NCBI GenBank assembly: GCA_018881555.1 | Contig: JACAXG010000060.1 | Coordinates: 3,286,001-3,350,000 of the forward strand | Length of the DNA stretch: 64,000 bases | From: Amblyornis subalaris | Taxonomy: Eukaryota; Chordata; Aves; Passeriformes; Ptilonorhynchidae | Direction: 5' to 3' | Shown: in pieces, positions 21,901 to 35,700 of the stretch | Position numbering within the stretch: position 1 is the stretch's first letter | Layout of the letters: every line of letters starts with the position of its first letter | The notes under the pieces: generated by a model | Told to the model about the DNA's origin: nothing | The model's database searches: none | What the model saw: only the letters and a program-made list of their open reading frames with translations | Program-made: the position numbers and the translations under genes

Positions 21901-24700
21901 CAGCTGCCTTGTTCGGCAACTTCACTACCCCAAGAGACTTTCTTCAGGATAACACACAGTAGATAACATCTTGTCTTAAACTGGGCACTTAGAATGTCAC
22001 ACCTTCTCCATACACCTGCTGCTCNGTGCTGTTGTACAGCAGTGTCCACGAAGTGGAAAGCCAGACACAGGTTTAAAATGGTCAAAAAAAGATTACCTGT
22101 CCAGAGAAAAAATTTATCAGTATTTTGTACTTGAAAAACACTGAGCATGGTGAGCATTGTTGAGTTATTTCAGTCAGTTTGGGCTCCTACCCAGTACTTT
22201 TTAAAAAAACCCCATAGCTAATGTGCAGCATGACAGGATAGTCTTTGGCGAGGGACATCCAGCCAGTTAATTTAACTGTCACATTGGTGTCTTGTAATGG
22301 TACGGTTTTAGAGCCTGGCTCACCATAAGCAACTAGACACCACTCAGAAGAAAGGGCATTTCAGGACTTTATTGTGAGCCCAGAGGTCTAACAAAAGGCA
22401 GCAAGTGTTGAAACAAGATTAGAAACATCGCCTGGAGTCCTTTTTGTTTTTCTTGGCGAGCTCGAAGGATCTGTTAATGGAAATACCATTTCTGTAACAT
22501 GTTTCTGAACTTAAAATTTTGACACTTGTAAGAGACAGCCTTTCCACAAAGGGACCAGACTGGGGAGGAATAGGATGACCTTTAGCATTTGGGGAAATGA
22601 AGTAATTTAGACTGAACAGTGTGGCAGCACACGGCTTGGGAGATGCCTGTGTTACAAGTGAGAAGGACAGCTTTAGTAGACCTGCGAATGGGTGTAGCAA
22701 TTTATCAGAGCAAATACCTTTTCCTTTCATCAGCATTCAGTGACCAAGTATATAGCNGATTAATAAAAGAGATGAGACTAATTTAGATGAAACTAAATCC
22801 ATCGGCAGCTATTAAAGACATAGCTTGCAGTTCCGGGGGTCTACTATAACAAACCCCAAAACCCAACAAACTGTAACTGTGAGAAGACAAGATTGTGTAA
22901 AACCGTGGAAGGACTGCTGTCCATCTGTCCTATTTTTCTGAGTATCTCCTGACAGCCACTGGCTGGTACCATGCAGTGCCTGGGGCACTGTGGATCATCC
23001 AGGAGGCACACAAAGTGAACAGAGCTTTGCAGGGGAAGGAGGACCCAGAGACTGAGAACTATGTTACACGTGGACACACAAACTGCAAGATCCCTGCCAT
23101 GATACTTATTAATGTTTGAGAGCTTAACTATGTCAACTTAAATGCTTTTGTGGTTTTTGATACATATTAAAAATAGAATAAGGAAGTNGTCTGTGCAAAT
23201 ACATTTATTTCTGAACTAGGTAGCTAATAGACTCTACAGTCCAAATTGTACTAGACTTAATGGTATTCCTTCCTTCCACTTATACTTTCCTCCCAATTCT
23301 GCCTTAAAATTCAGCCTGTCAATCAACTGCAGACATTTTTTATAGTCTAGATTATTTCCTAGCTTCCTTCCTTCAAAGAGCACCAAAAACTCTCCATACA
23401 GTATATGGGTTTGAATCTCCTAATTAGTGATTGTTTTTCCAACACTTCAGAAATCACTTTTACATCTTTTAGCCTATGTACATGTAACGGTATTTGCTTC
23501 TGAAGTCTCTTTACTCTTGTCACTTCTGTATGCAACATACTTCAGAGTAACCCAAGTAATAAAAAGCCCAATTCTGCTGTAGAAGATGTTACTGGGAAAC
23601 TTTGTTCTCTGCCCATCTCATCCCGATTTTNGCCTACTGCCCTTTCCCCTTCCCTTCCTAGCCCCCTCCCCCAACATTTTTGGTTGCTGTTTGCTCTACT
23701 TCAGGACCAAAACTCCAGCTNCTTTAAATCTAAACACTGCTCAGGACACACAGCAACAAACAGCAAAATGAGTTCCAGTGAGCACTGGTGGGCCATATCC
23801 TTCCTAGGTATTCACACAGGCATTCAGCCAAAACAGTTATTTCACAATGAGATCTTTGGGCTAGAATCTACAGAATCAAGCAAAACCACTCAAAACAACT
23901 AGACAGATTACTGCAGGTTGAAGAATACCATGTNTTTGGTCTGGTGAGCGGTATGGGCTCAACAGAGTTGAAGGAGAAGGTCTCTCTAGAGACCTGCATA
24001 GCACAAAGCATCAGCAACTCAACCAGCTCCCACACGTTTTTCTTCTAAATGCCCAGTCCTGGTCTGGGATTATTAAGCCGCTTCACACTTCTGACACGTA
24101 GCTGTCAGAAGATCAGCAGTGCCATNCAGCTTCAAGTGTACAGAGGAGTTTCTGGTACTCCCAGCACTGAGCTGCAGTACATGTTGTTGTTAATGGCAGA
24201 AAGGTCAAACGCTTCCCTGGTAAAAGATTTTTGTAGTTTACCATCATGTAAATATGCAATAAAATAAAAAGGCAACTGTGAGTTGTTGTCATCTGAACTC
24301 CTAGATTGTTTAGATGTTCTGGAGAGAATTTTCTCATGAAAATCCAGAAGGTCTGAGGGAAGCTGAAGGGAATTATCATTTAACACCAACAGCCTGTCTA
24401 GAAGGTATTTGCTTGAAAGACGCATTTTAAAAGATCAAACCACAAAGTAAAGCTCATGGAGCACTACAGAATGAGGCCTTCTGATGCCTAGTGTCAACTT
24501 CAGGGGGTACCTAGATCCTCCATATACATTTCAGCTGACCTACAAACCTGTATCAATACCCTACTCATAACCTGTCACTACAGCTCTGTGGAAAGCAAGC
24601 AGGGGGACAGCAAAACAGCGCCAAGTGAGTGAGACCACCAGATGCAGCCTCCAAGTGCCAAGTGGGGTCTGACTCAAGCCATGTGGGAGAAGCTGCCACC
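18931..24700. other. Intergenic sequence between ABCB10 and TAF5L
   Basis: About 5.8 kb with no coding region I can support. It contains many of the scattered N bases (18 between 19.0 and 24.2 kb), a two-copy 27-base tandem duplication at 20832-20884, and A-rich sequence near 21.15-21.22 kb. An open frame at 20543-21139 has no recognisable protein features. Confidence 0.7.
20832..20884. repeat. Two-copy tandem duplication, 27-base unit
   Basis: The phrase TCTTCCAGGAGCTTCCTGAG and its continuation GACTCA occur twice in direct succession, the second copy offset by 27 bases, with no mismatches noticed. Intergenic; no function is implied. Confidence 0.9.
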
Positions 24701-24734
24701 CTCTTCTTCTCATACAAGTCAAAGGGAACTTCCC

Positions 24735-25955
24735 AGAAAGGGACCAAACAATTTTTATTTTTCTTTTTAAACTAAATGCTTTTAATAGAAAACAAAATAC
24801 AAAATAACTCTTTCCAGAAAGCAGAAATATTTAATCTCTCCAAATGACAAACTAGAACGTGCTTTTTCCGCAGATCCTTGTAAATGCTGATGATTTATCT
24901 CACAAAGTGTTCATGAAACTGGTATTGCAACATTTGAGAAAAATCCAACACTGGCAGAGCTGCCTCTGTGTACACACAATAATTTAGTAATACTATTTTT
25001 TCCCGTGTCACTTTGTGTGTCTCTTCTCATCCCCCTCTCCCTAGACTGCCAACTTCCATTTACGGAAGTGTTTCTGTGAGGTGCAGTGCTGGGCTGACAT
25101 GCCCTGTTTCCATTAGGAGCCCAAACTTAGCCGCTTCAGTTCTATTGTGCCCTCCCTCCAGACAAGGCAAGTTGTTCATTACCCTTAAAGCCACCGCTCT
25201 GCCCCCACTGTCCTCCCATCCTCCAAACACAGTGCAACCAGAGTCAGAAAATTTCCTAATTAATGGAACATAAATACACATAATCACAGCTAGTACCAGG
25301 AACCAAACTCAAATGACAATGCAGAGATGGGCCCCAACTGAGGTCAGATTTCCATCCCCTTACTAAAAAAGAACAATGGTATTTTCTACTTACTTAGTCC
25401 AAAATATTCCAGAAGTGCTATAGGGAACTGAAATATTTAGGACCACTATCACTGTAGAAACACGTAATGTTCTTTTAATAGAAGGGTCTTAAAAATGCTG
25501 GTCCTCTGCAATACCAGGAAAACAAAAGCAAAACAAAACAAAAACCACTGGGCCAGTAGTTCTCCACACACTCAAGCCGCAATTAACAGTAGGTAAAATG
25601 TGCCCATCANTCAATGCAGGATATTTAAGTGCAGGTCAGCAGCTTATCTGGTTGGCAGTTTAACTTGTCTGGGCCAGGCTTTTGGTTTCCCCAAGCTACT
25701 GGATTTACTCCTGTTTTTCCCAGTCCTACAAGTACAAAATTAGAACGTGTATGTATTTTCATCACTCCTCCTTTTTTTTCCTTATTCTGTTCAACAGCAC
25801 AGGCATTTTTGTGACATCTTAAAGCATTTGCATCACTCCGAACATGCCTTTTAAGGGGGCAGAGGATGAAAAGTGTTTCACAGTCAGTAATCTCAGCTTG
25901 CAATGGACTCTGGCATTCAAGACACCCACCCACTTCCCTAAGACAAAAAGAAAAA
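24735..25955 (-). other. TAF5L: Probable TAF5L 3' untranslated region
   Basis: Sequence between the TAF5L stop codon and the candidate poly(A) signal. No repeat or other gene recognised. The extent is inferred only from the position of the hexamer. Confidence 0.45.
24754..24759 (-). terminator. TAF5L: Candidate TAF5L poly(A) signal
   Basis: AATAAA on the minus strand, about 1.2 kb downstream of the TAF5L stop codon. It is the first canonical hexamer I found in that direction. A variant ATTAAA at 25474-25479 is closer and could be used instead. Confidence 0.45.
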
Positions 25956-26753
25956 TTAATGTTCCTGATTTTCTTGTGCAATTCCAGTCACTAGAAGAAG
26001 ATTACAGGCCATAAACTGTACGCTCAGTACATTATTCATCTGCCCGGTATATACACCAACCAGTTCACTGGAAGACCCATCCGCAGGGGCATTGCAGTAT
26101 GTGTTCCGAATGTCCCAGACCCGAACCGAATTGTCCATCGACGCTGAAGCAATTAAACTGCTGTCAGGGCTAAAAGTAAGGCTGGTTATNTTGTCCGTGT
26201 GCCCCCTCAGTTCTTTGTAAAGAGTTCCTGATGCCAAGTCCCACAGCTTCAGGCGCTGGTCTTCACCTGCTGATGCCAGGTACTTCCCGTTGGGAGAAAA
26301 GGCGAGTGCCAGCACAGGGCCGCGGTGCCCAGTAAAAAGCCGCACTGAGTTGCCCTGCTGAGTGCTCCACAGGCGCACGGTTTTGTCCGTGGAGCCCGTC
26401 GCCAAGTAGTTGGAATTGGGGTGGAACTTGACACAGTCCACGTCCGCCAAATGGCCTGCATATATCCGCAGTGGGTACGTCCGATCAAACGACCAGAGCC
26501 TTGCAGTGCGATCGTGGGAACCGCTCGCGAAGTACAGGCTGCAGGGGCTAATATCCAAATCCCAGACAGGATAGGCATGTCCTTGGTACAACACAGTGTT
26601 TGTAAAACTCCCGAGGTCCCAGTATCTGATGGACATATCCTCAGAACAAGATAAGAGTCCTGAACTGTCTGAAAGGAACCTTGTGCTATACACAGGTCCA
26701 CAGTGTCCTCTCAGGATCTTCATTTCTGTGCCTGCACTGTCATCCTCTTCCTC
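25956..26753 (-). CDS. TAF5L: TAF5L last coding exon: WD40 propeller
   Basis: 798 bases including the TAA stop; acceptor ATGACCAG, phase 0. It opens with the acidic [11 protein letters not shown] segment, carries five complete WD-type blades with GH and WD dipeptides in register, and ends [14 protein letters not shown], the family's C terminus. Confidence 0.98.
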   Translation of the reverse strand, partial: EEEDDSAGTEMKILRGHCGPVYSTRFLSDSSGLLSCSEDMSIRYWDLGSFTNTVLYQGHAYPVWDLDISPCSLYFASGSHDRTARLWSFDRTYPLRIYAGHLADVDCVKFHPNSNYLATGSTDKTVRLWSTQQGNSVRLFTGHRGPVLALAFSPNGKYLASAGEDQRLKLWDLASGTLYKELRGHTDXITSLTFSPDSSLIASASMDNSVRVWDIRNTYCNAPADGSSSELVGVYTGQMNNVLSVQFMACNLLLVTGIAQENQEH

Positions 26754-29700
26754 CTGGTCATGAAGAAGAAAAAGAAACAAGAAAGGAAAGCATGTTTACC
26801 CATTCAACAAATTCAAGAACCACCAGGAGGAAAACAGGCAGGTATTAAATCATGAGGAGTTACTTTAAACATGGCACAGTCTGTGCAACTCTGAGACACA
26901 AATATTGCTGGTGCATTTGCTCTAAGTGAATGCTGAAAGAGACGGTGCCTTCTATAAAGGCACGATCTTTAGTTAGGTAGGCTCATGCTCAATCCAGAAG
27001 GCATCTTAACCTGAGACTGTAGGCAAACGGGGAAAAAAAATACTTAATGACATTTTTCCATTTGCTAAAAAGCTATGCATAGTCCCTATCCATGCTTTAC
27101 TAAAAACATTTGCCTAAGATGTTGACACAGATCTTGGCATCTACTCCTTTCACNTGGTCATTGTTGGAAGTGAATCTCACAGTAGAGGGAAACAATCACA
27201 GATGTCTTAAACAAAAGGCAGGAGATAGAAAGACAAAGCATATTTGACAAGCTGTCTGCTAGACATTCTTTCTTAACCCCGCATGTGGACAGAAACCCAG
27301 TAAGGCTGTAACATCCATTTCTCCTTGCAAGCTCCATCAGGATGCTTTCACATCCTCATCCTTCAAGAACAGCCTTCAAGAATAGCAAANGTATGCAGCT
27401 TATTTAGGTCAATGTATCTATTTTGGCATAGAAGATGAATAATCACAAAAATGATGGCACCGGAAACCTTTATTCTCCAATTCAAGTACCAGGGCAGATA
27501 GTCAACAAGTAAAGGCTTTTTTGTTTAAAGACTATCCAGTGAGCTGTGCTGAAGGAATCTCCCATGGAAGGTAAGAGTCTCTAAAAGTCTACTCAAGTAG
27601 CACCTCTCGACACTCAAAAGCTACAGACTACACACGTTTCAACAAATCTCAAAAGAGTGTTGTTGCCTGACAAGCTGGGGTCTCACTGACAGAGCAAGAT
27701 AACCCTGGCTTGGGGTCCACCTGTGTAGTAGCTCAAGACCACCCTTCCTCAGGGCTGTCAGGCAGACACTTTTCCTCAGTGCTGAATCAGTAACACTCAT
27801 TCACAGACAATCTCTGCACATCAAATTCAACACAATGTCCTTTTTGTTTGTGAGCAGCCCCTTTAACACTTATCATTGTGAACTGGCCCGTTTCCTGCAG
27901 AAGGAGCACTTCCTGCCCTGAGAGGAAACCCAGTTCCCCAGGGCTGCTGGACTGTTGACAACCAGCAGAAGTTGGTGTGTTGTAAGCAGCACTCTTGGCT
28001 GACATGCTATCTCCCATCCCTCTGACCTCAGGACCCACAGACAGTTTGGCTTCAGACTAAGCAATAGTCCTCAGAGTGCTTTTCCTCCAGTGGTTTCAAA
28101 TTTCACATTGGAGGNGAGCAAACTTTGACTTCGCCATCTCCTTGCCTTTCTCCATCTCAACAGAGCGTTACATAGTAGGCAGCAAGCCCTATTTAGCAAT
28201 GCAAGTTCTCTTCAGAGTAGTCAGTGCCCATGGGAGTTTTCTGATGTGGCTGGAAGCCAACTTTCTCTCTGCTATGGAGGTGAGGCAGAGAGAAACTGCA
28301 GGCTCTAGCATGCAAAGCCCCATTCTTATTCAAATTGCTTTTTCTACCTCAGATAGAGCATTGCTTGCTGGAATCCACAGCATCGCTAGGCTATGTTACC
28401 ACATTAAAGGAGAACGACTGATACCTGCAGCATTTTATACTATTTAATTATGACCATAAGATTCCTGACAAGTTAGCAGTGGAAACCCATTCAAGCTACC
28501 TATATTGTACTACAGTTTCTGCAAATTTCGTTGAGTCCAGGTACNTAATTTCATGCATTCAAATACAAGGCTACATGGGCTGGCTGTAAACACCTCCTCT
28601 TCCTTCGCTGTATTACAGTAGCAGCAGATTTGACACCTTCTGCAGCATTCAAACCCACACTCCTACACGGTCACAGGTAGCAAATCTTACCTTTGACTTC
28701 TGCTTGACATCCACTTAGCACAACTGCACACTCCTATCATAGCTCATTGAAAACAGTACATCTATAATGCTTCTGAGGCACTAAATTTTCAGTTCCCTCC
28801 CTATCCAAGTTAGTCTGCTGACCAGATTAACAAGGCAGCTGGAAGTGCAGCCACCAAGCCTCCAAAAGCAACAATGATATCCTCAAAGAACCACAAAACA
28901 AAATCTCACATCCCTCCTTTTTTTTTTTCCTAATCAGTAACAGGTTTTCCCGGGTGTCATCATCTCTCTCATCCTGCAGTGCTTTCAAGACATCAGAAAG
29001 CAAGATTTCTTATCTGCCTGCAGTAGAGATGCCCTAGCAGGGAAAGCTGAGGAACGATGGCTCTCTGCAGGACATTTCTTACTGCTCCTTCCAGAATTCC
29101 CTCCCATCTGCCATCGAACAAGGTGTCTGCATCATCCCCACTCATTACCACTTGAAGAACCACTGCCACTTAAAAGCAGAACCTTAGAAGCAGAGCTAAA
29201 TGAGGTCAAGTCTTAGTCTTCACAGGATTTAAAGGCTGCCACTCCTGTGGCTTGGAACAGAGCATTATTTTCTGCTGTTGATTTATGGAGTACCAGTGAT
29301 GAGCATGGCAAAATTGCAGAGACAGACAATACATCCATTTGCACAGTACAAAACTCCATTTTTATACTGNACCCAAAGTAAGAGAGACTATAAAGTGGCA
29401 TTTGTGAGATGCTAGCATAAAGAAAACAGAATTACTGTATCCCCAAACAGTAAGCTTCTCTCATTTGCAAGAAGCAAGACAATACTAGTGAAGTACACTG
29501 CAGCATCACACTGAGCAAAATTCACTAAAACTACACCTAGAAGATGATTTTGACCTTAATGACACAAATATTTCACACAGACTAGGAAAAAATATTGTTC
29601 CCTAACATGCTTGCTAAGTCTCAACCTCATTTTTATATATATATACACACANACNCCCCACAAGAAGAGTTAATAAACCCAATAGTGTAGCTTTAGTGCC

Positions 29701-32700
29701 ACCCTGAACAAGATCCACTGAAACTAGCCTGATTTTAGACCTTTNTAACTTCATAAACAGAAGGATCTATTTCCTTGCAGAAAAATCAAATACCAGCCTG
29801 AAGACTAATTATTTAATGCATTACTATTTACACACAATGTCCAAAGCTAATTATACAATATAGAAATCAACCAAACCAAATTTNGTAAGTTATTCCACAG
29901 AACTCACAGAAGTAATGTCAAAGCACATTTGGAATTTTTGTTCTTTGTCAAAGTTTTCATCTCCTTCATCCCTGTGAATTGCTGCTGATCAGACTGCAGT
30001 GACAGGATGAAATACAGCCCTGCTCACACTGAGCTGCAGCCCAGTTGAGGTGGTCTGGTTTGGTCTCGGTATCTGTGGCTTCCAGTCCCATGGCACCCAA
30101 GCAAGTGCTGGTCTGTTCCCACCTGCAACCCTGTGGGTGCCTGTGTATTTTCACTTAGGGCTCCCAGATAATTAAATTAATTTCCTTTGTAGTCAAGGGG
30201 CTTCCATTTGCATTTCATAACCAACAGTGTGTTCAGGCTGGTATTGGTATCCTCCCTCAACTCTGAACTCCTGCTCAGGTCACTATTTGTTTTGTGGTGG
30301 AAATTATCCAGGCCAACAATGACTTTGATCTCTGCTGGTTTTTGACCAGTTTTTGGCTTTAGATCTGTGCACAAAAACCACAGGGTACACAAAGAATCAA
30401 ACAGCCCCCCAAAACCATTTGCATTCAGGATTCCATGGCTGTCTCCTAATACATGCACAATACTCAAGTCTACAACTACGTGCCAAAAAAAGGTAATACA
30501 CACTTCTGAGAACCTGGCAACATCTCACTTTTTTACAGTCCAGAGAAGGTGACCTGCTGATTTACCAGACGAATTCTCCTCTGTTGCAGGTTACTGACAC
30601 TTGGCTTCCATGNTGGGGAATACACAGTCACATATCCTATGAACTTTTGCAATGAAAGTTAAGTCCCATAGCTCCATTTTAGGCTTATCTGACCCACTTA
30701 CCTGCTCACTCTGCAAAAACGGTTTATCTGGGAAGCAGTGAATGTGCTGCTGTGCTGCCTCACCTCAATGGCTGCCTCTTTTCTCAAGCTGACTAACAAA
30801 GCCATCCCTAATTATAGATCCCTGAATACACCAAGCTCTCTGCACTCTTCCAAAATAAACACAACCTTGCCACTAGGTATTTTTTAAAAGAAAAAACAGA
30901 GGAAAAAAGGATGTTTCTCCTGCTAAGTGCTCACCGCAAGAACAAATGAGTTGTGTTTTTTTTTTTTTTTTTTAAGAGGAGAGTGATTAAATAATGGAAG
31001 AGTCACAAATTTTGATCTCTAACCAGATATAAGTTGCTACTTGGGCAGTTGTGTGGAGAGGGGAGGAANGGCGTGACTAGAAAGCAAAAAACGTCAACAA
31101 GAAGATGCCATCTCGTCTGGCATGTGAAGTGAAGGTACACACATCCCTGTCCTTGTCTCCAGCACTCCAGAGTAGAAAGCCTCTGAAGTTTCTACACTTC
31201 AGATTCCTTAACAGAGACATTTTGCATAATTTTTCCGTAACTCTCTACGTCTGGTAAATGAAGGGGATGTCAGAAATACAGTTTTGCACTTAGGCATCTG
31301 ATCAGACTCCTTCAGCTCTTTCCTTACTTTGTTTTCCTCTTCCTGTGTCTCTCCCCTTCTCTCCACCCTTCTGCCTGGTTGTTCTGAGCTACCTTCCTTC
31401 TAGTTTTCATTTGACCCTGTGTTTTTACTGCCTGTATCACCTTGTTTCATCTTCCCATCCCTAAGAAGGCTCCATGCCCCACAGGGAAGGAAGCCTACTC
31501 TAGTCACCTGCTGCCTGTCTACTGCCATCTATTCAAGGACAGCTGGAGGAGGGAGATCAGCACCTAGGACTGAAACTATAACTTGAGCACAAACTCATTA
31601 CACCTCAGTGCAGCACTTAGAACCACTGTAGGGAAGAACAAGGATGAGAGTAGGCTAAAAAATTCGTGCATCAAGGCGCTCCACAATCCATGCCCAAAAC
31701 AGGTCAGCAGAAGGGATAGAAGGGGGGAAAAAGGGTATCCAGACCTCCTCATCCAGGATGTCACAAGCCAAACGGATGCGGGACACATCAACGAGGTGGG
31801 GCTCAGATTTTAACTTCCTGGAACGCAGGCTCCACAGCTTCACACATGAATTATCGAACCCAGCAGCAAGCAGCTTGCTGTTTGGTGAAATCTCTGCAGT
31901 GTTCAGCAACTGCTCCGTGTTATAGAAGGCATAGAAACAGATGGTGGTTAAGGAAGGGGGCCCGTCCTTGACACGCTTAATGCTGTCCTGCAGTAAATCC
32001 AGCGCTGCCTCGTTCTGCAGGATGGAAGCTGGCACGTCGCTGGGTTCCAGGCCGTTGCTCTCGTTGCGTGAGGAGCTCCCACCGGCATAGAGCTGGTAGT
32101 CAGTCCTCTTGGCAGGCTGCACATCCAGGTGAATGTGTAAGGTCAGGACTTTGCACAGGGCATTGTTGTTGTCACTTTGGAGGTAGCGAAGAAGGTAGTT
32201 GTAGCTGTCCTCTTGAAGGCGGATGACATACTTGTTGTCCAGAAAAGCCCGGAGCTTCAAGTTGGACAGGATATCTTGAATAGTCATGGTAGTCTGCAAC
32301 TGTTCAATGATATCCTTCTGGCTGGCATTCTGCAAGAACATGCCATGGAAGCGGCTGTAAAAACTGTCCACTGTGCTTTTGAGGCCATTCTGGACCATGT
32401 TGAGATGGAGGTAGACGAAGAGGGGATATAGAAGAGGCATCACTTCATGGCTGTGCTGAGAATCTGAATCTATAGCAAAAACAACAACAAACTTTGAATG
32501 ATCTATCCATCCACCTTCTACTGGGAATAAAACAGAGCAAGGACAATTACTGAAAAAGCCATGACAGTGACATCAGAGAGCAAGCAAAAGGAGACTTTTG
32601 TTGACACATCTAAGTGAACCTCTTCTGTCACCTAAAGAGGGTATAGTACCTATCACAGACCTGAATAGAGATTGTCACATCAGTGAGGTACCATGTCAGA

Positions 32701-35700
32701 AAAAATGAAGAGATTTCAAAACCCTATTTAGGTGTGGGACAGCTAATAATATACCACCTCATAACATACTTGATAGTTGAATTTTTCCCACTTATTTCAG
32801 AAGACAACGTATGCCCTTTGTTTACTGTGATAAATGAACTTTAAAATGTATTCATTGTATTTAAAATAGTACTGAAGTGTTTAACTCAAAATTATTTACT
32901 GAGCTTGTCTAGGCTTGAGCTTTGGTGGCTTTTTTCTCTCAGATCAGTAAAACTTGCGTGTGGTACTTTGGATGGAACTGATTTGTCTTCAGGGGAAAGG
33001 AAGTGACAGTTTCCAAAACATACTGCAATATGCTGTGCTCTTGTTTTATTTCTGTGCCTGCTCATGTACATGCTTTTCTCTCTCTGCCAAGGCAAATCCC
33101 AGCAGTAATTGCTAGTACACAGTGTAACAAACCCTGATTAGGCTGTGCTGTACCTTGCAGAGACTGATCTGTGCAACAGCTCCACCCCTCCTTCCCCAGC
33201 TTCTTGGGGCTGTTTGCCAGCTGCAGGGAGCTGTGAGGAGCAGAGCCCCGCAGAACACCATGGCAACAAACAGGGCCACAATGACTTAGTACCACAGGAC
33301 CAAATGGTCCAAATTACTGGAAAACAAATAGGCACTGCTGATCCTCAAACATTTGCTGATCCTCAAAATGCAAAAGGCTGCTTTTCAACTTGCTCTTCCC
33401 TCCTGCCACTCACCAATGCATATTCTATTTTCTCCCTTTCTGTTCGGTTGTTTTTCCTCTGTGCTGAGTACTCTTCCAGATTTTCTCTACTCCATACTGT
33501 GCCTCTCTCTCATTTCTACATGTGTAACTACAGAGTACACGTGGTGTGCAGTGTATANATACATATTTGCATACTTAAGCATCTCCTTCCTGACCCACTG
33601 AAACTGGGCCAAAGCCAGTGAAAACAGTGGTCTGCATGTAGTAAAAGCTCTAAGCAGCCAGCAGGTCTCTTTTACNTCCAGGTGCACTAGTCCAAAAATG
33701 CAACAAGAGGAAGGACCTCACTCTGCAGGAGGGGAAAAAAGGAAGAGATGGGAAGTTGGCAGAAACAGGAACAAAGAAAATGTTCCCTAGGAACATGTGA
33801 AGGAGCTGGGTCTGTCTAGCCTGAAGAATAAGGGGGTATTCAACTACTGCCTTCAGTACCCAGTGGGACATTATACAGCAAAAAGAGCCAGCCTCTTCTC
33901 AGACTTGCTCAGTGGAAGGACAACACGCAAGCTGCTGCAAGGGAAATTCTCAATGAATTGCAGCAGGGTCCCAGAGATGCACAGCAATCTCCACAGTCTT
34001 CAATTTTCTAAACCTGACTGGAAAAGGCTCTGAGCAACCTGATCAAACACCCATCTTGCCCTCCTTTGAGCAGCTGGTTGAACTAGAGACTAGTTAGTTA
34101 AGTTATTCAGTGTCAATAATCCCCTGCCCACTCCTCAGTGGGGCAGACATCACAGAAATGGGAAGTGTCCTGCTGTGCCTTCTGGCTTGCTGGCCACTCC
34201 CTTGAACAAACAAAAGTAGCTCATGTGTGTACGGTATCAAACTAGAGCAAGAGAGCCAAAAGAGAAGAAGAAAACAGCCTGAACACCAAAACCTAGCACT
34301 TCACCAAGCAATTAAGCCACTGAACAGAGCTATCTTACTTCTCAAAAATCTATTAAACCATAAAGATTTACCTCAAATACTAAAGTGCAAAAGTATTGAA
34401 CTGCTGTAGGTGGCAAGGCTCCAAGACTCCACTGTTTTCTGCCTTTGCCTTCCTGCCTGCTCCCTTCTCTTCCCTTCAAAAACCATCAGATATATTAACC
34501 CTGCTGTTATGCACACTGGGATCAAATCTGTACACTGGACAAATATTGTAGGTGACAAGCTCACTTCCCTGGGTACTATTCTCTAAAATTTCTATCCGCT
34601 TTCTTCTTCCCATGCTGGGGAGTTATGGAAGAAATAAGGACATTCCCAAGAGTACCTTTTCAAAAAGCAAAAATCGAATAATTACAAAAAAAAAAAGAAA
34701 AATCATGATTGTCTTCTGCATCATTATGGAATAAATTTTTTACTCCATCAAATCCCTCCAGTCTCAAAGCCAGTACAGCTAAATTTACGGGAACAGATTC
34801 TCCCTTAAAAATCTAGACCATCATAAAAATAAGCCAATTATGGATAAAATTAAAAATCTTAAACTAGGAGACAACAGAGAACTACAGTAATTTCTCAGTT
34901 ACCTGCCTTTCACATAAAACACTACTTTTTCTTCCTGTCCTGTGTATGTATGCTGTTGTCTAGAAGATCTACAAAGGCCAAATGCTTGAACAAGAAAGGG
35001 CAAATAGTCAGCCATCTATAAAACTCAAAGCTATTCAGCACACAGACAACAACCAAAAAGAGAAAATTTAAATATTTCTATTTTAATTGAAATCTCAAAA
35101 TTAGAAATCAAAAGATTGTTAGAGACATGATTTTGAATTTTATATCATCCTTTACTCATTGAAATGACAAAAAAAAGTCAGCAGCTTTCTTCTTCCTTGC
35201 TTCCTGATATTTACCTGTGAGAAAATTGCGTAATCGTCCAAATTGTACTTCATATTGCTGTGGCTCTGCCAGGCAGGGAGCTGCAGACACAACGTTGGCA
35301 CAACCAGACTCAGATTGGACTGCAAAATAAAACAAGCAAAAATTAAATGGGGATTTAAGGATTTTTGCATGTGTGTCTGAAAACAAAGCTTCTCATAAAA
35401 TCCAAGGTATGCAGCNACTCAGATGACATTTCATCTTTCAAACCATCCATGTATGACACAGCCCAAAGCATCTAAATGTGGTATTAATAATCTAGACAGA
35501 TCGTGATTGAGAAAGTACACTGAAAGCCAAATCCCCTGCCTAAAAATCTCAGCAACTCACCTGCTCCACCCTCAACACATTTTGNAGTTTTCAAATACAA
35601 CCTTAAGTTTCCAAGAAATTCAGAGTAACACCATCACAGACCCCTTAAAAGTTTTACATCTGTGGTTTTACAACTTTGCACTCAGAAAAGATGAGGAAAG

